Part shown: in pieces, positions 8,729 to 17,891 of the stretch
Layout: each line of letters starts with the position of its first letter
Position numbering within the stretch: position 1 is the stretch's first letter
From: Kribbella antiqua
Lineage (GTDB): Bacteria; Actinomycetota; Actinomycetes; Propionibacteriales; Kribbellaceae
Direction of reading: 5' to 3'
NCBI RefSeq assembly: GCF_004345665.1
Contig: NZ_SLWR01000003.1
Coordinates: 1 to 64,000, forward strand
Length of the DNA stretch: 64,000 nt
The notes under the pieces: model-generated
Databases searched by the model: none
What the model was told of the DNA's origin: nothing
What the model saw: only the letters and a program-made list of their open reading frames with translations
Position numbers and translations under genes: made by a program

Positions 8729-9091
8729 CTATGCCGGGCCGCCTATCAACTCGTAGGCGCGCAGGGTGGGTAGCCGCAGGTGCCAGGCGGCGTAGGACCG
8801 GTTGACGCCGTCGATCAGATTCCAACCGAGAGGCGTGCGAAAGACGACGATCGGCGGGAACTCGTGGCCCGCACTCATGGCATCGATCACTGGTTGTGAA
8901 GTCCACGTCCAGGTCGCCATGAAGCGGGTCTCACCGATGGCCGCGACCGGGATTTCAAGGAGCCGGAATGTCGTGTCCGCGGGTTCGAGGCCGAGGTGTC
9001 GGAGCCCGTGTTCGAGATCAGGATCACCGGACAACTCGATGTCTCGGTACGCGAGGGGACCCTGGTCGATCACTGTCGCTTCGTGCGCCAC
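8729..9091 (-). CDS. Hypothetical protein with ParB-like motif
   Basis: A 120-residue protein. The stretch PPIVVFRTPLGWNLIDGVNR with a following alanine-rich helix resembles the ParB/sulfiredoxin nucleotide-binding core (DG.HR). The rest is not recognised. No partner gene suggests a role in plasmid partition; a stand-alone ParB-like domain of unknown function is the safest reading. Confidence 0.5.
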   Translation of the reverse strand: MAHEATVIDQGPLAYRDIELSGDPDLEHGLRHLGLEPADTTFRLLEIPVAAIGETRFMATWTWTSQPVIDAMSAGHEFPPIVVFRTPLGWNLIDGVNRSYAAWHLRLPTLRAYELIGGPA

Positions 9092-9137
9092 GGCTCAGGC
9101 TATCCCGGCACATTGGCCGAGCCTGCCGTCGCCCTCG

Positions 9138-9147
9138 CATCGGCATG
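9138..9147. repeat. CATCGGCATG motif (copy 4)
   Basis: Fourth exact copy of the core, inside GCATCGGCATGTGCG, in the 270-base gap between 9092 and 9361. That gap otherwise appears empty. Confidence 0.4.
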
Positions 9148-9361
9148 TGCGTGCGTTGGCCGGCGCGCCAGGAGGTCGCCCAGGCTTCTAGCCTGTCGCG
9201 CATCAGTTGGCGGACATGTGTCGCAGATCTGCTCGCGGATCACAGGCAGGTGCGGCAAGGCATGGACGACCTGCTACCGGTGGAGCGTCAGCTATTCACG
9301 TGGCGCTGCTGCCGTCCTGGGTTGCAGCGGTTGCAGGGCCTGCGGGCTACCTCTGACGCGC

Positions 9362-9814
9362 CTAGCCAGCGGCCGAAGTTGGCCGAACTGACCCGCCATT
9401 TTGCTGGACCCGCACGCGATCCAGGCGAAGCGGTGTGCCGGATGCTGCAGCCTCGACGACGGCAGCAACAGCCGTGGCCACCAGACCAGGTACCTCCTCG
9501 TGCAGGCGGTGTCCGGCTTCATGCGCCACAACCAGTTCGCCACTCCACCGGCGCGCGTACTGCAGTTGCGCCAGCTGCCATCTCTGGTCTACCTCAGACA
9601 GCGAGAGGGGACGGTAGAGCTCTGGCCGCTTGGCTTGGAACCACCGCCAAACTGCGCTTCCAACAACCACCGTTGGGGGACGAACAGACGGCTCCGTGGC
9701 GGCGTACTCCGCAGCGCTCGCCGCGACATCCCACTTCCAGCCGCGGCCAGCACGGGCAGGAACAGCGTCGTCTAGGACGGGCAGTGGTGGACTGGTGTCG
9801 AGGTTGGTCATCAT
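9362..9814 (-). pseudogene. Truncated alpha/beta-hydrolase (C-terminal part)
   Basis: A 150-residue open frame preceded by a good ribosome site (AAGGAG, nine bases before ATG 9814). Residues ~50-140 match the end of an alpha/beta-fold hydrolase: LQYARRWSGELVVAHEAGHR followed by LHEEVPGLVATAVAAVVEA is the usual strand, catalytic-His loop (GH) and final helix. The nucleophile elbow and the first ~150 residues of the fold are missing, so it cannot be an active hydrolase. HEAGH looks like a zinc-protease motif but is better explained as the hydrolase His loop. Confidence 0.5.
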
Positions 9815-9928
9815 TGGAATCCACTCCTTTGTTGTCGGACATGGCACTGACTGTCCGCTGTAAGGAGCGGGGCGGGCATCGGTACTTGGACTCAGATTTT
9901 GGGCCGAAGTCCTTAGGACGCGGCCCAG

Positions 9929-12903
9929 TTAGCTCGGTTGGCCGGGTGGGTAGCCGAGCCTGCCGGCAAGTGTGGCGACTTCGCGTCCGGACGTGGTACC
10001 GGTCTTGCGGAGCACGTTGGACACGTGCACGCTGACGGTCTTCTTGCTGATAAACAACGCGGCTGCGATCTCGGCGTAGGTCCGGCCGGCTACCAGATGG
10101 GAGAGGATTTCCTGCTCGCGCTTGGTCAGGGCCTGGAAGGCGCTGGGGACCTTGTCGATGGCCGGCAACTCGGGTTCGCCAAGGGAGATCCTGGCCAGCG
10201 CGGCCAAGGTTTCGATCTCGCGACGCAGTGGGCTGGCACCCATCTCGCCGGCCAGACCGTACGCCGATCGCAGCGGGGCTGCGATGACCGCGCGGCTTGC
10301 GCCCTCGGACAGGAGGGCCCGGGCCCATTGGTGGGAGGCGACAGACTCTTCCCATTGCAGCCCGGCAGCCGCGCATCGCTGCACCGCTTCCTCCCAGAGA
10401 GCGGAGGTTGGTGACTGGGCCAGGCAGCGTGCGGTCTCGGCCGCGTAGACCGCTTCGAGCGCTGGCAGGATCAGGTCCTCGGCGGCGAGTGGCTCGAACG
10501 GTGGGGGTTGCAGCCCGTGGCGAATCTCGACGATCCTATCGAGCAGCTCTCCGGCGTGTGTGATGCGCGCGTGATCTCGTCTGTCACGGGCCTCCTCGGC
10601 CATCTCGGCAGCCGATCGTGCGCCCCACATCAGCATCTCGTCGATGATCCGGGGGTCAACGCCCTGGACGACCATCGTCCGCGCGAGCAACTCCAGGGCA
10701 CGATCCGGCTCACGATTGGCGACCAGGTACTCGGCCAAAACCGGCGGTGCAGTCAGTTCAGGTCGATCTTCAAGATCGGGTATCAGCTCCTTGGCCCGCT
10801 GTAGATGCAGGCGGGCTCGGCTAAGGTGTCCGCAGCGCACCGCCAGCAAGGCCGCAGCGAGTCGGACGTGAGTGCTGTTGTGCGGCACCCTAGCGAGGGT
10901 CAGGCCTTCACGGACCGCACGGTCGGCGTCCGACTGTCGTCCGACCATGAGGAGATTTCGAGCCACGATGGCGGCGTGGAAGGACGCCAGGTTCGACTCG
11001 CCGCGGTCCAGGCACTGCCGAAGGGCGGCCTCCTCGATCTCAATTGCCTCGGCGAGGCGGCCTCGAAGCAGCAGGTAGCCCCCTCTGATATTCCGGGCGT
11101 CCGTGACCTCGTTTGAGTCGCCGGTCAGCTTGGCGTGGCGCACACCTTCGGCGGAGTCGTGGTCGGCGCGCTCGTCCCGGATGTATGCGTCGGCCAGGGC
11201 GATGTAGGCCTTTGATAACGCTTCGTGGGATCCTGATCGACGGGCCGCCTGAAGGGATTCCTCGGCATAACGCTGCGCTGCTTCAATCGAGTCGGTCCAA
11301 AAGTGGCACTCGCTGAGGTCGGCCAATGCGGCGGCGTACTCGGGGCTGTCCGGGTATGGCTCGCACAGTTTGACGGCGCGCTCGGACGCGTCGAACGGTT
11401 CGCCGCTGCGTCGGCCAGTCATCCACTCATAGCCTGCGATCTTTCGCACGATTCGGCTTGCCCGAAGCGGGTCTCGGCCCTCGTCGACGAGCTGAGACGA
11501 GCGGGTCCAGGCTGCGAGGGTCTCCTCGCCACCTCCGACCAGGCTCGACACGAAGGCCCAGCGCTCGAGAAGATCGAGCTCAGCATCCACCGCTTGTGTG
11601 CCTGCATTGTGCACGGTCGGCCACAGGCCCGCTGCGCGGCGGAGGTGGACCGCCTCTTCGGGCAGGGCCCTGAGTTGCTTTGCGAGGTCCGCCGCGCGCA
11701 GCGAGGCCTCCAGGCTCGCTGCCGGATTGTCGGCACCCTCGTAGTGACGGGCTAGGTCACCCAGTCGCTGGAGTCCATCGATACCACTACCGGCCCGGGC
11801 CTCCAGCGTCTTGGCCCAGGCCGCGTGGATCGGCACCGCCTCACCCGGTACGAACGTCGCGTTCAGGACCTCGGCAAGCAGCGGATGCCGGAACCAGCAC
11901 ATCGCACCGCCGTGTGCCACGCAGATCCCGCCCTGCGTTGCTTCGACCAGGGCGCCCGTCACCGCCTCGGCTCCGATGCCACGCGACGCGGCTACCTCGA
12001 TCAAGTCCGCGGACGTGACTGGTCGCCCGGCGACGGCCAGCAGCCGCATCACCTCCCGCGCGGTCGCGGGCAACCGCTGCCAGGCAGCCAGCAGCGCACC
12101 GGTCAGCTCAGCAGGCAAGCCGGTCGGCAGATCCTCATCGGCGACCGTGAGCCCCCGCGCCAGCAACTCGCTGAAATACGGGTTACCGGCCGAGCGCCGG
12201 ACCACCTCAGACACCAGGTGCGGATCGGGCCTACCGCCCAACAGCATCGACAGTTGCTGCTCGGTCTCGTCGCGACTCATCCTGTCCAAGTGCAGCGACG
12301 ACACCGAAGGCAGCCGCATCAGATCGGCCAGCCAGGCGTGCATCGGGTCGCCAGGTGCGAGTTCCTCGTCCCGGTACGTCGCCACGACCGCGAATCGCTG
12401 AGAACGGAACCCGGCCACAAGATAGGTGATCGCGTCCCGCGAAGCCAGGTCGGCCCACTGCACGTCGTCCACGACCAGGACCGTCGGGCGCACCGCGACG
12501 AGTGCCTGAATCAGCCCATCGACGACCGGCAGCAGGCGGACCATGCTGCGCGTGGGCTGCCCGCTCAGTGCAGGCAAGAGCTCGTTCGCCGCAGGCACCG
12601 CATCCAGGACAGTCGACCGGTCGGCGCTCTCGGCTGACTCCAGCCAGCCCTCCACCGCGCCGATCAGCGCGACGTAGGGCGTGTCCACCGCACGCAGCGT
12701 CCCCACAGGATCGCCGCGCCGTTCGCCGCCGCCTGGTCGCACACCGCACGCACCAAGCGCGTCTTGCCCACACCGGCCTCACCATGCACGAACACCGCAC
12801 ATGGCTGCTCTCCGGCCGCAGCGCTGATCGCCGCCGCGAGGACTTTCCCCTCCTCGACACGGCCCGCGATGCCCGACAGCTGCGCTCCTGGCCCCCCACC
12901 CAC
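9929..12903 (-). pseudogene. LAL-type LuxR regulator with AAA ATPase, interrupted by a frameshift
   Basis: Large ATP-binding regulator of the LuxR (LAL/MalT-like) class. The N-terminal part in one frame (GTG 12903 to 12664) contains the Walker A box GEAGVGKT. The remaining ~900 residues, with Walker B (VLVVDDVQW), a TPR-like helical middle and a C-terminal LuxR helix-turn-helix (LTKREQEILSHLVAGRTYAE), are in another frame. Homology crosses over at WGRCVR / AVDTPYVAL, near 12690-12702. As given, translation from 12742 would lack the nucleotide-binding P-loop. A one-base indel, natural or from sequencing, explains it. About 460 bases upstream (12904-13364) hold no recognisable gene. Confidence 0.75.
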
Positions 12904-13364
12904 ACCAGCAGTCTCCGCCCAAACAACCCAGATGTCTCCACAAATCCGTCAGTAACGTTGCGGTCAGTCGCCCCCGGGCGCGGGCGTGCGGAGTTGCAAG
13001 TTGCGCCAGGTCGGAGGCCATCCCATCTGCACGCTTCGAAGGCCGCAGTCGATCAGCCGGCAACCGTGAGTGATCATGGGTCCGCGAGCGCCATAGCCGT
13101 GGCGCCCGGCGGCCGTTCCGTTGTCTCAAGCCTGTCGCGCCAGTTGCGTACGGCTGCCGATCGGTCGCCGCGTAGTCGACTGACAGTTCCGCGGCGGGTG
13201 ACGCCTGGGGCGCTCACACCGTGGCAAGTTTGGGTGCCCTGTGGGCCGTGCTGCGTGGCATCACTCGTGGCACGAATTGGCGGACACGCATGGGGAATCT
13301 CGCGCCCGCTGAGAGCGGCGATGTTGATCAAACCACTGGTAGAGAGCGGATGTGACGCCGACGG

Positions 13365-13414
13365 TCCTCCTCGTAATGAGAAGGTCGTCGGTTCGATTCC
13401 GACGGGCGGCTCCA
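13365..13414 (+). repeat. tRNA-Thr(CGU) 3' fragment, att-like direct repeat copy 1
   Basis: The sequence contains an anticodon loop CTCGTAA, a T arm (GTCGG, TTCGATT, CCGAC; 13387-13403), acceptor 3' strand GGGCGGC, discriminator T and encoded CCA (13412-13414). The matching 5' acceptor and D arm are absent, so it is not a functional tRNA. Bases 13365-13403 are identical to 18801-18839. Such 3' tRNA fragments are attachment-site remnants of integrated elements. Confidence 0.8.
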
Positions 13415-13416
13415 CT

Positions 13417-13475
13417 CTGACCAGCGGAAACACTGGTCAGACACCAACCCAAGCCCGACTCGCGCCGAGCTCGGG
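13417..13475. terminator. Two hairpins between tRNA fragment and ppgK
   Basis: CTGACCAG/CTGGTCAG (13417-13424, 13433-13440) and CCCGACTCG/CGAG-C-TCGGG (13454-13475) can form stem-loops. The second lies just past the ppgK stop and may end its transcript. Neither has a T run. Confidence 0.4.
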
Positions 13476-13487
13476 TTGTAGCCCGGC

Positions 13488-14240
13488 CTAGTCGGTCGAC
13501 TTCTCATGCGCGGCCATCGCCGCGCCGACGATGCCGGCGTTGTTGAGCAGCTGAGCCGGCTTCACCGGGGTGGAGATCTCGAGCAGCGGCACCCACTTGT
13601 CGGCGTGCTTGCTGACCCCGCCGCCGACCACGAACAGGTCGGGGGTGAACAGGTTCTCCACGTGCCGAAGGTATCGCTGCACCCGCTTGGCCCACTGTTT
13701 GTACGACAGGCCCTCGTTGTCCTTCGCCGCCGAGGAAGCCTTCTTTTCCGCGTCGTACCCGTCCAGCTCGAGGTGACCGAGTTCGGTGTTGGGCACGAGC
13801 TGGCCGTCGAGCAGCAGCGCGCTGCCGATACCGGTGCCGAAGGTAAGCAGGATGACCACGCCGTCGACGCCCTTGGCCGCGCCGAACCGGGCCTCGGCGA
13901 TGCCGGCCGCGTCGGCGTCGTTGAGCACGGTCACGTCGCAGTGGGTGATGTCGGTGAAGATCTTGTCGACGTCGGTCCCGATCCAGCTCTTGTCGACGTT
14001 CGCCGCGCTCTTGGCCACGCCGTTCTTGATGACGGCCGGGAACGTGGCACCCAGCTCACCGGTCCACTCGGCCTCCTTGAGGAGCCGGGCCACGACCTTG
14101 GCGACGCGCTCCGGGGTGGACGGGTTGGGCGTCAGGTACTTCACCCGCTCCGTGGTCAGGTCGCCCTTCTCCAGGTCGACGATGGCGCCCTTGATCCCGC
14201 TGCCACCGATGTCGACCCCGAATGCGGTCGACGTACTCAT
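13488..14240 (-). CDS. ppgK: Polyphosphate glucokinase (ROK family)
   Basis: A 250-residue sugar kinase. The N-terminus FGVDIGGSGIKGAIVDLEKG is the ATP or polyphosphate-binding phosphate-1 motif of ROK kinases, and TPNPSTPERVAKVV is characteristic of actinobacterial PpgK. LTFGTGIGSALLLDG followed by ELGHLELDG forms the glucose-binding and catalytic region (Asp in VLNDADAAGIAE). It phosphorylates glucose with polyphosphate, often also ATP, feeding glycolysis in the cytoplasm. Start at ATG 14240, where family similarity begins; an in-frame start at 14315 adds an unlikely extension. It lies between two att-like repeats but looks like a normal housekeeping gene. Confidence 0.93.
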   Translation of the reverse strand: MSTSTAFGVDIGGSGIKGAIVDLEKGDLTTERVKYLTPNPSTPERVAKVVARLLKEAEWTGELGATFPAVIKNGVAKSAANVDKSWIGTDVDKIFTDITHCDVTVLNDADAAGIAEARFGAAKGVDGVVILLTFGTGIGSALLLDGQLVPNTELGHLELDGYDAEKKASSAAKDNEGLSYKQWAKRVQRYLRHVENLFTPDLFVVGGGVSKHADKWVPLLEISTPVKPAQLLNNAGIVGAAMAAHEKSTD

Positions 14241-14281
14241 CCTGGTCACCTGATCTCCCCTCGCCGCCTGCAACCTACTGT

Positions 14282-14818
14282 CTAGACCGTTGTCCAAGGG
14301 GACGGCTCTGACCACACGCAGTTGCTCGCTCTCACGGAGCGGCTCGCCTGCGGTGCCAGTGCCCTGACCGTACGGCCGCGGGCCGACGGCGCGCCGCTCG
14401 GTCGACTCGATTGCAGTTGCTCTCGGTGCACACTGACACCGGCGGCTCCTTTCGCCTGCACTACGCAGTGACCGAAACCTGACCTCTCCTGCGACAGCTT
14501 AACTAGTGCAGAGAATCCGGGCACCGATCTTCGGATCCTTCGCCCAGAACGGTAAAGCCTGTTGACCGGACTACGCGATGTCACGACGCATTGTTCCCGC
14601 TCGTAGCGTGTTGTTCGGGATCGGCCGTTGGTTCGGCCACCGGATGGCTCTCGGCGGCTGTGCCGATGTGGATGCCGCTGTCCGGAGCGGCCGACGAGAT
14701 GAGCGATGAGTTCGCTGGCCGTCCACCAGCGCACGCCGATGGCGACCGCAGCGAGCAGCAGGCAGGCCGCCGCGACGATGGTGAGCAGGCAGCCTGGCCG
14801 CCGGACCCGTCCGGTCAC
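14282..14818 (-). CDS. Possible small membrane protein coupled to the MarR gene
   Basis: The ATG overlaps the MarR stop codon by four bases, suggesting translational coupling. Residues ~10-32 form a strong transmembrane segment (CLLTIVAAACLLLAAVAIGV). After about residue 50 the translation turns into an arginine- and serine-rich sequence that looks non-coding, so the true protein may be shorter or the gene decayed. No family recognised. Confidence 0.3.
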   Translation of the reverse strand: MTGRVRRPGCLLTIVAAACLLLAAVAIGVRWWTASELIAHLVGRSGQRHPHRHSRREPSGGRTNGRSRTTRYEREQCVVTSRSPVNRLYRSGRRIRRSVPGFSALVKLSQERSGFGHCVVQAKGAAGVSVHREQLQSSRPSGAPSARGRTVRALAPQASRSVRASNCVWSEPSPWTTV

Positions 14819-15261
14819 GCTCGGCCCGGCCGCCGGGAGCTGGCCGGCAGCAGTTGTTCGGCGAGCTGCGCCAGTGCGGTCTCGATGGCGCGCAGCTGTT
14901 CTGGCGCGGCGTCCGGGAGGGCCTGGGCGAGTGCGGCGGTGATGGATCGGCTGCCGCGCTGACCGAACGCCGTGGCCGCTTTGGGTCGAACGGTGACCAC
15001 TGTGCGCCGCCGGTCGCCGGGATCCGGCGCAGCGGTGAAGATTCCGCGATCCTTCAAGCGGGCGACGGTAATGGAGACCAGGCTCTGCGCCAGCCCGGTC
15101 CGCTCGGCGATGTCGCCGATGCAGCTGTCCGGGTGCGCAGCGACGTCCTCGACGATCGCCACGGTGCTCGCCGCCTGCGGTCGCTCGCCGGGGTCGGCGG
15201 TGGCCGCCGCAGCGATCTGCCGCAGCACCGAGGCCAGCTTGTGCAGCTCTCCAGCATTCAT
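14815..15261 (-). CDS. MarR-family transcriptional regulator
   Basis: A 148-residue winged helix-turn-helix protein. The recognition-helix region GDIAERTGLAQSLVSITVAR followed by LKDRGIFTAAPDPGDRRRTV (wing with the DRR signature) is typical of MarR. ATG 15261 begins MNAGELHKLASVLRQIA, the usual dimerisation helix; upstream in-frame codons extend into the promoter region. It is divergent from a membrane-protein gene at 15337, and an inverted repeat lies between them, so it probably represses that gene and itself. Confidence 0.85.
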   Translation of the reverse strand: MNAGELHKLASVLRQIAAAATADPGERPQAASTVAIVEDVAAHPDSCIGDIAERTGLAQSLVSITVARLKDRGIFTAAPDPGDRRRTVVTVRPKAATAFGQRGSRSITAALAQALPDAAPEQLRAIETALAQLAEQLLPASSRRPGRA

Positions 15262-15287
15262 ATCACCTATGATACATCTATAGTGAT
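15262..15287. promoter_or_regulatory. Probable MarR operator
   Basis: ATCAC-C-TAT and ATA-GTGAT form an imperfect inverted repeat with a nine-base centre, directly upstream of the MarR start and in the divergent promoter region. Confidence 0.5.
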
Positions 15288-15336
15288 CAGTCGGCGGGCA
15301 CCCCTGCCCGGACAGCAAGGACCAGAGGAGCTCCCC

Positions 15337-15861
15337 ATGCGACAAGCCCTGCTCACCAGCGCCGCGATCCTGGGCTACGTTCTGTTCACCAACTACGGCC
15401 GCCGGCGCTTCACCTGGCACAAATGGGTGCCCCTGCTGGTCGCAATCCCCGCCATCGCCGTGGTCTACTTGCGCACCGCCCCGGCCACCGGCGCGGACCT
15501 GCTCATCTACGCCGCCGCAGCGGTCCTCGGCGCTGGCTTCGGACTAGCCGCCACCGCGACCACCGCTCTGGACCGCGACCGGGCCACCGGCCGGCTCTTC
15601 ACCTGCTGCGGCCCGGCGTTCGCCGCCACCTGGGTCATCGTCCTGGGCAGCCGCGTAGCCCTCGTCTGGGCCCTGCAAGACGATCCGGGCTTCCGGCGCG
15701 CCGCTGGATCCTTCATGGCCGCCCACGCCATCACCACCAGCGCCATCGCCCCCACCTTCGTCCTGCTCGCCATCGCGATGTTCGCCGTCCGCACCGTTGC
15801 CATACTCTTCCGAGCCCGGCAGTCACGGCCACGGGCAGCGGCGTTCGCCGTCACTCCCTGA
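15337..15861 (+). CDS. Multi-pass membrane protein, CcdC/DUF1453-like
   Basis: A 174-residue protein with about five hydrophobic segments (ILGYVLFTNYG, WVPLLVAIPAIAVVYL, LLIYAAAAVLGAGFGLAAT, AATWVIVLGSRVALVWAL, FVLLAIAMFAVRTVAILF). The N-terminus and spacing resemble CcdC/DUF1453 membrane proteins, a tentative placement. GAGGAG lies about eight bases before ATG 15337. Divergent from the MarR gene, hence its likely target. Confidence 0.7.
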   Translation: MRQALLTSAAILGYVLFTNYGRRRFTWHKWVPLLVAIPAIAVVYLRTAPATGADLLIYAAAAVLGAGFGLAATATTALDRDRATGRLFTCCGPAFAATWVIVLGSRVALVWALQDDPGFRRAAGSFMAAHAITTSAIAPTFVLLAIAMFAVRTVAILFRARQSRPRAAAFAVTP

Positions 15862-16024
15862 CCAAGCTCAAGGGAACAGGGTTCAAGGCAAGCACGTCTC
15901 GCCGCCCCACGGCCAACGCGGCGAGCGGCGCGCGTCTGCGCTATTCCTAGGGGTGTGATCCGTGTCCGGCCGATCCGTGGCCGCAGTTGGGCGAGCCTGT
16001 TGGCAACGACAGCACCCGCTCGGA

Positions 16025-16663
16025 TCAGGGTTCGACGTCAACCCAGCCTTTGGAGAGCGCTAGCTGTCCGGATCGGTGGGCGGTGCGCTGACCCATGACC
16101 CAGTGCTCAAGGTCGTCGACAGATTGAGCGATGGATCGTCCCGTGGTGTCGAGTAAGTAGGTGTCCCACCGGCGATCCTCCTTGGTCCATGCTGACCATC
16201 GATCCCAGGCCATCTCCGCCCAGCTACCGTCAATGATCACGTCAGGCCGGTAGCGGGGGTCTTCAGCGTGCCCACGGTGCCAGGCACCCCAACCGACGAA
16301 CGAGTCGAGGACTGCGGGTGGCCAGCGACCGTCGTCTCGTCGATCGAGGCGTCGCCGTCGCTCCTCGTCGGCGACGTGCACTAGGCACACCGCGATGCCA
16401 TCGAGCTGAGGCGCTGAGGGCGAGGCCAAGATCTCACCGAGCGGGGACTGCCCGGTCAAGACAACGTCCAGCCCACGGTCTTGATACTCCAAGGCTTGGT
16501 GGATCCACTGTTCTGTCGTCCGATTTCGCCACTGCGTGTCCGCATCCTCTGGTACGCCGATCTCGTCGTGATCATGGATAACCACGCCCGGCACCCGGTC
16601 GCCCAACGCGCGGGCCAGCGTCGTCTTACCCGAGCAACTCGAACCAGTCAGTATCAGCAGCAT
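16025..16663 (-). CDS. P-loop kinase-like ATPase
   Basis: A 212-residue AAA/NTPase of the small kinase type. MLLILTGSSCSGKTTLARAL at the N-terminus is a Walker A (GSSCSGKT); DHDEIGVP follows as the likely acceptor-binding Asp segment, and RRRRLDRRDDGRWPP resembles a lid. Related proteins include shikimate-kinase-like and antibiotic phosphotransferases of the chloramphenicol-phosphotransferase type; the substrate is unknown. It precedes, in the same direction, no obvious partner; the next upstream gene is a phosphotransferase-like gene. Confidence 0.75.
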   Translation of the reverse strand: MLLILTGSSCSGKTTLARALGDRVPGVVIHDHDEIGVPEDADTQWRNRTTEQWIHQALEYQDRGLDVVLTGQSPLGEILASPSAPQLDGIAVCLVHVADEERRRRLDRRDDGRWPPAVLDSFVGWGAWHRGHAEDPRYRPDVIIDGSWAEMAWDRWSAWTKEDRRWDTYLLDTTGRSIAQSVDDLEHWVMGQRTAHRSGQLALSKGWVDVEP

Positions 16664-16794
16664 CCGACCAACCCTGGCAGCCGAAGGCAGTCCGAGCCAC
16701 TGATTTGGTCATCGCGGTTTACATCCACGGGCGACTGCTCATTACGAGTCGTCCGCGGTGAGTGCGGCCTGACGGCAACTCCAGCGAGTCGGTA

Positions 16795-17574
16795 TCACAG
16801 CAGTGTGGACGCAGCGCGGCTGTATGCGTCGTGCGTCGGCCTGTCTCCGATGGACAGGTGCCAGGATGCCGCTTGGGTTGCTAGAGCGAACAGCCATGCC
16901 CTCGTGCGTTGGCGTTCGAGCCCGAGCCGGTCGGCCAGTGCGTCAACGCGTGTGGTCGTGGCGGGGTTGTGCATGTCGTGCTGGAGGAACATCGCGACGT
17001 CGAACGACGGGTCGCCGGCCATCGACGAGGGGTCGATGGCCAGCCAGCCTCGTCCCGACAGAAGGACATTGCGGCGATGGAAGTCGCCGTGGAGCAGGAC
17101 AGTACGAGCCGACGATGCAAGCAGCGAGGTGAACAGCTGGGCTGCTTCGCGGAACGGCCCTGGATCAACAACGTCACCAAACTGGTCGGCACGAGCTTCC
17201 ATGACTCGCGCGCGCTGCACGGCGGCCGCGGTGAGGGGCTCAAGACCCGAAGCCGGAGGAGTGACCGCCCACAGTTGCGATAGGAGCTCGACGGCGACGT
17301 CATCGGCCTCGTCCGGCGCCAGATCCGCTGCGTCGATACCCGGGACGCAGCACTCCATCAAGGTGGCCCGGATCGCTGGGTTGTGGGCGAAAAGCCGCAC
17401 CGCGCCTCGCCCTGACCATGCCTGCAGGGCAGGGATGTGATCGTGGTGGACCGGCAGCGGAACCGTAATTTGGAGTACCGCCAGGTCCCCGCTACTCCGC
17501 TTCACCGGCGCCGTCCAGCTCGAATCGCCACCCGGCTCGAACGCGGGCAGTAACGTGAGATCCCACTGGGTCAC
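16795..17574 (-). CDS. Aminoglycoside/hydroxyurea-type antibiotic phosphotransferase, likely 5'-truncated
   Basis: A 259-residue kinase-fold protein. LLHGDFHRRNVLLSGRGWLA followed by IDPSSMAGDPSFDVAMFL carries the catalytic HGDxHxxN loop and the metal-binding IDP segment of streptomycin 6-kinase-like (APH(6)) enzymes. Family members run about 290-300 residues. In the same frame upstream, a credible N-terminus begins at GTG 17700 (VNDGRLGDIEAIVPASLADR) but meets a TAG codon at 17629-17631 after 23 codons. The gene is therefore either inactivated or restarted at GTG 17574. It lies inside the region bounded by the tRNA-derived repeats. The gap 17704-17891 holds nothing I recognise. Confidence 0.65.
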   Translation of the reverse strand: MTQWDLTLLPAFEPGGDSSWTAPVKRSSGDLAVLQITVPLPVHHDHIPALQAWSGRGAVRLFAHNPAIRATLMECCVPGIDAADLAPDEADDVAVELLSQLWAVTPPASGLEPLTAAAVQRARVMEARADQFGDVVDPGPFREAAQLFTSLLASSARTVLLHGDFHRRNVLLSGRGWLAIDPSSMAGDPSFDVAMFLQHDMHNPATTTRVDALADRLGLERQRTRAWLFALATQAASWHLSIGDRPTHDAYSRAASTLL

Positions 17575-17891
17575 ACAGCTTGCGATCAGGTCCGGCAGTT
17601 CCTGCAGCCACGCTGAGCCGGCGGAGTGCTACGAGCGGATCCGGTCCGCCAGGGACGCCGGGACGATGGCCTCGATGTCGCCAAGCCTGCCGTCGTTCAC
17701 GTCGACGCCTTTCGCAAGGTCTGTGGACTGCGCAGCGGAACGAACACCCTACAAACCAAGATGTGAGCGGCGCCAGCGTATTAGGACTGAGCGATCGCGT
17801 GCTTCCCCGTCATCCGTGCATGCCAATTTCGGGGAAGTCGGAGCCGAGTCTCGGCCAGTCCACGGCCGGCCAAACCTCTGGGGAATGCTGG

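Noticed and set aside
9362..9814. HEAGH looked like a zinc-metalloprotease motif
   Set aside because: The surrounding residues match the final strand, catalytic-His loop and last helix of alpha/beta hydrolases.
8968..10035. Long plus-strand frame over 9-10 kb
   Set aside because: Arginine-rich, low-complexity translation; it runs opposite to better supported minus-strand genes.
13326..13414. Possible intact tRNA-Thr gene
   Set aside because: The anticodon and T arms are present but no 5' acceptor strand or D arm occurs at the right distance.
13261..13452. Minus-strand frame with an NRTDDLLITR motif, and its counterpart at 18577-18849
   Set aside because: This motif arises from translating the antisense of a tRNA; both frames overlap the tRNA-Thr fragments. 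The upstream part of the second frame is an integrase relic.
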